A stretch of DNA of 7,165 bases from an uncultured Anaerolineae bacterium (GTDB lineage Bacteria > Chloroflexota > Anaerolineae > Anaerolineales > UBA11858): NCBI GenBank assembly GCA_937893815.1, contig CALCSH010000481.1, forward strand, positions 1 through 7,165, written 5' to 3'. Positions within the stretch are counted from its first letter, which is position 1, and the number at the start of each line of letters is the position of its first letter. Position numbers and translations under genes: made by a program. Positions 6,062 through 7,165 of this stretch are shown here, piece after piece. Below the pieces are notes generated by a model. That model was not told the origin of the DNA. It saw nothing but the letters and a program-made list of their open reading frames with translations, and did no database searches.

Positions 6062-6568
6062 ATGAACAATATTATCAAAGGCCGTGTCTGGAAATACGGC
6101 GACAACGTCAACACAGATGTGATTTTTCCCGGCAAGTACACCTATACAGTCAGCGACCCCAAAGAGATGCCACAGTACGCGCTCGAAGATTTGGATCCAA
6201 AATTTGCCAATGAAATGCAGCCCGGCGACATCATCATCGGCGGGACGAACTGGGGCTGCGGCTCGTCGCGCGAGCAGGCTGTGGTATGCTTGAGCCAGGC
6301 TAATTTGGGCGCCATTGTCGCCAAATCCTTCGCCCGCATTTACTACCGCAACTGCCTTAACAATGCCTTACCCGCCCTGCCCTGCCCCAAGGCCGTGGAC
6401 GCCATCCAGAACGGCGAAACTATCGAGGTGGATCTAGCCGCCGGAGAAATCCGCTGCGCCGCCGGGACCTTCAACTTCCCCCCGCTGCCCGATGCCGTGA
6501 TGGATATCTTCGAGGCGGGTGGGTTGATCGAGTATACGCGTGCGAAGTTGGAGAAAGAGCGTGTATGA
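6062..6568 (+). CDS. LeuD-type hydro-lyase small subunit, probably a split aconitase
   Basis: This is the swivelling small subunit that closes the active site over the large subunit's Fe-S cluster and supplies substrate-recognition residues. The 168-aa length is typical of archaeal-type LeuD/HacB. It has IKGRVWKYGDNVNTDVIFPG (5-24), GGTNWGCGSSREQAV (60-74, the conserved GCGSSRE loop) and KSFARIYYRNCLNNALPAL (88-106). The specificity loop after the first helix reads KYTYT (25-29). Archaeal homoaconitases have YLRT and isopropylmalate isomerases YLV(Y/M) here, so neither substrate is indicated directly. The ATG at 6062 is preferred over the in-frame GTG at 6050 because GAGA lies 6 nt upstream of the ATG, nothing like a Shine-Dalgarno sequence precedes the GTG, and the family usually begins close to the IKGRVW block. 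It is the last gene of the cluster. Confidence 0.85.
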   Translation: MNNIIKGRVWKYGDNVNTDVIFPGKYTYTVSDPKEMPQYALEDLDPKFANEMQPGDIIIGGTNWGCGSSREQAVVCLSQANLGAIVAKSFARIYYRNCLNNALPALPCPKAVDAIQNGETIEVDLAAGEIRCAAGTFNFPPLPDAVMDIFEAGGLIEYTRAKLEKERV

Positions 6569-6624
6569 TTCATATGAATAGAATCACTTCGGTTGAATCC
6601 AATATTATTGTGAATGAAGTGATT
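6568..6624. repeat. Palindrome and hairpin after the last cluster gene (possible operon end)
   Basis: ATTCATATGAAT at 6568-6579 is a perfect 12-bp palindrome starting on the last base of the stop codon. AATCACTTC (6582-6590) and GAAGTGATT (6616-6624) form a perfect 9-bp inverted repeat with a 25-nt loop. Only a short, impure T stretch (TTTGAATTCTT) follows, so a classical intrinsic terminator is doubtful, although transcription of the cluster plausibly ends here. Confidence 0.6.
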
Positions 6625-6638
6625 TGAATTCTTACGAA

Positions 6639-6703
6639 AGACCTCCGAAGTCTTCAGTGAACGTAATAGGCTATTGAGAACTTTCCGAAACCTTCGGATG
6701 TCT
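6639..6703. repeat. Inverted repeat AGACCTCCGAAG / CTTCGGATGTCT
   Basis: AGACCTCCGAAG at 6639-6650 is the reverse complement of 6692-6703 at 11 of 12 positions. Between them lie a short AATAG-G-CTATT palindrome (6665-6675) and TCCGAA-ACC-TTCGGA (6684-6698), which offers a competing local hairpin. The 203 bases from 6569 to 6771 contain no convincing gene, and I see no clear promoter there. Confidence 0.65.
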
Positions 6704-6755
6704 GAGTCTGGAAATGAAACCTTCTTTATTTACCGTGTGCTCGTTGATCTTTTAG

Positions 6756-6761
6756 AAGAGG
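6756..6761 (+). promoter_or_regulatory. Ribosome binding site of the last, partial gene
   Basis: AAGAGG lies 10 nt before the GTG at 6772. It supports a GTG start for a reading frame that stays open to the right edge. Confidence 0.5.
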
Positions 6762-6771
6762 TATATTCTTC

Positions 6772-7165
6772 GTGAACCCTTCCTCGCGCAATTGGTCTTT
6801 CATTGATGTCACTCTTCCCTGGTTGATACTTGGTGTTTTGGTCGTTTTCATTTACGTGATGTTTTTTCAAACACCATATGTAGGGTTTGATTTTAATCCG
6901 TCGAATGGAGAGATCATTGAACTATTTGTTCAAGTGCAAGGCGAAGAGAGTCTTGCTGTGGGCGATCATCTCACCCAGGTTGGGCAACTCTCGTGGAGTA
7001 CCTATCGAGAAAACCCCTATCTACCATTATTTGATAATACTCAAACAGTTGATGAAATTACTTTAGTTGTGCAGCGGGGCGATCGGGAGAAGGTGATCTT
7101 GTGGAAACTCCCAGAGCCTACCTATCTGGAAATCATCAATCGATTATTCAATATTTGGTGGTTAG
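6772..7165 (+). CDS. Membrane-anchored protein with PDZ-like segment, 3' partial (possible sensor kinase N-terminus)
   Basis: The frame is open from GTG 6772 to the window end (131 residues). Residues about 14-33 (LPWLILGVLVVFIYVMFF) form one hydrophobic membrane segment. After it comes a soluble stretch with PDZ-like hallmarks: LAVGDHLTQVG (61-71), resembling the family's LxxGDxIxxV strand, and VDEITLVVQRG (93-103), resembling the next strand pair. The segment ends in LFNIWWL, which looks like the start of a second membrane span. N-termini of this shape occur on multi-span sensor histidine kinases of Anaerolineae, but no kinase domain is visible, so that assignment is only a guess. The stretch is clearly AT-richer than the cluster: 6781-6900 has 47 G+C of 120 (39%), against 37 of 60 in 5101-5160. 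It is probably a separate transcription unit and unrelated to citrate metabolism. Confidence 0.6.
   Translation, partial: MNPSSRNWSFIDVTLPWLILGVLVVFIYVMFFQTPYVGFDFNPSNGEIIELFVQVQGEESLAVGDHLTQVGQLSWSTYRENPYLPLFDNTQTVDEITLVVQRGDREKVILWKLPEPTYLEIINRLFNIWWL

Noticed and set aside
2739..6568. Leucine biosynthesis (leuB, leuC, leuD) operon
   Set aside because: The dehydrogenase carries Icd-like signatures rather than LeuB ones, no leuA is present, and citrate lyase genes lead the cluster.

Overview
The window holds a six-gene, one-direction (+) metabolic cluster for citrate and isocitrate, then the start of an unrelated membrane protein. Gene content and the style of intergenic repeats suggest an uncultivated Chloroflexota bacterium of the Anaerolineae type. 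That is an inference from pattern memory; there is no rRNA or marker gene to confirm it.

Layout: (1) 2-1000, citrate lyase beta subunit (CitE), open at the left edge, with a preceding segment that looks like the tail of a fused acyl carrier subunit (CitD). (2) 1089-2645, citrate lyase alpha subunit (CitF). (3) 2739-3929, an isocitrate dehydrogenase-family enzyme that keeps most E. coli Icd active-site and NADP-pocket residues. (4) 4051-4599, a small HD-domain protein whose HD pair has become Ala-Asp. (5) 4680-5933 and (6) 6062-6568, large and small subunits of a LeuC/LeuD-type hydro-lyase, probably acting as a split aconitase. (7) 6772-7165, the first 131 residues of an AT-richer membrane protein with a PDZ-like segment, cut by the right edge.

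Together the enzymes can link oxaloacetate + acetate <-> citrate <-> isocitrate <-> 2-oxoglutarate + CO2. The set lacks a citrate synthase within the window. It would fit citrate fermentation that also feeds glutamate, or a reductive TCA arm ending in ATP-independent citrate cleavage. The CitC/CitG/CitX maturation genes are not in view.

The most striking non-coding signal is that all five gaps inside the cluster are filled by a long imperfect palindrome built from short (about 7-9 nt) tandem units. The unit sequence differs from gap to gap, except that gaps 1 and 3 are related. Each palindrome starts at or within a few bases of the upstream stop codon and ends about 17-34 nt before the next start codon, just outside the ribosome binding site. 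A sixth gap, after the last cluster gene, carries different hairpins.
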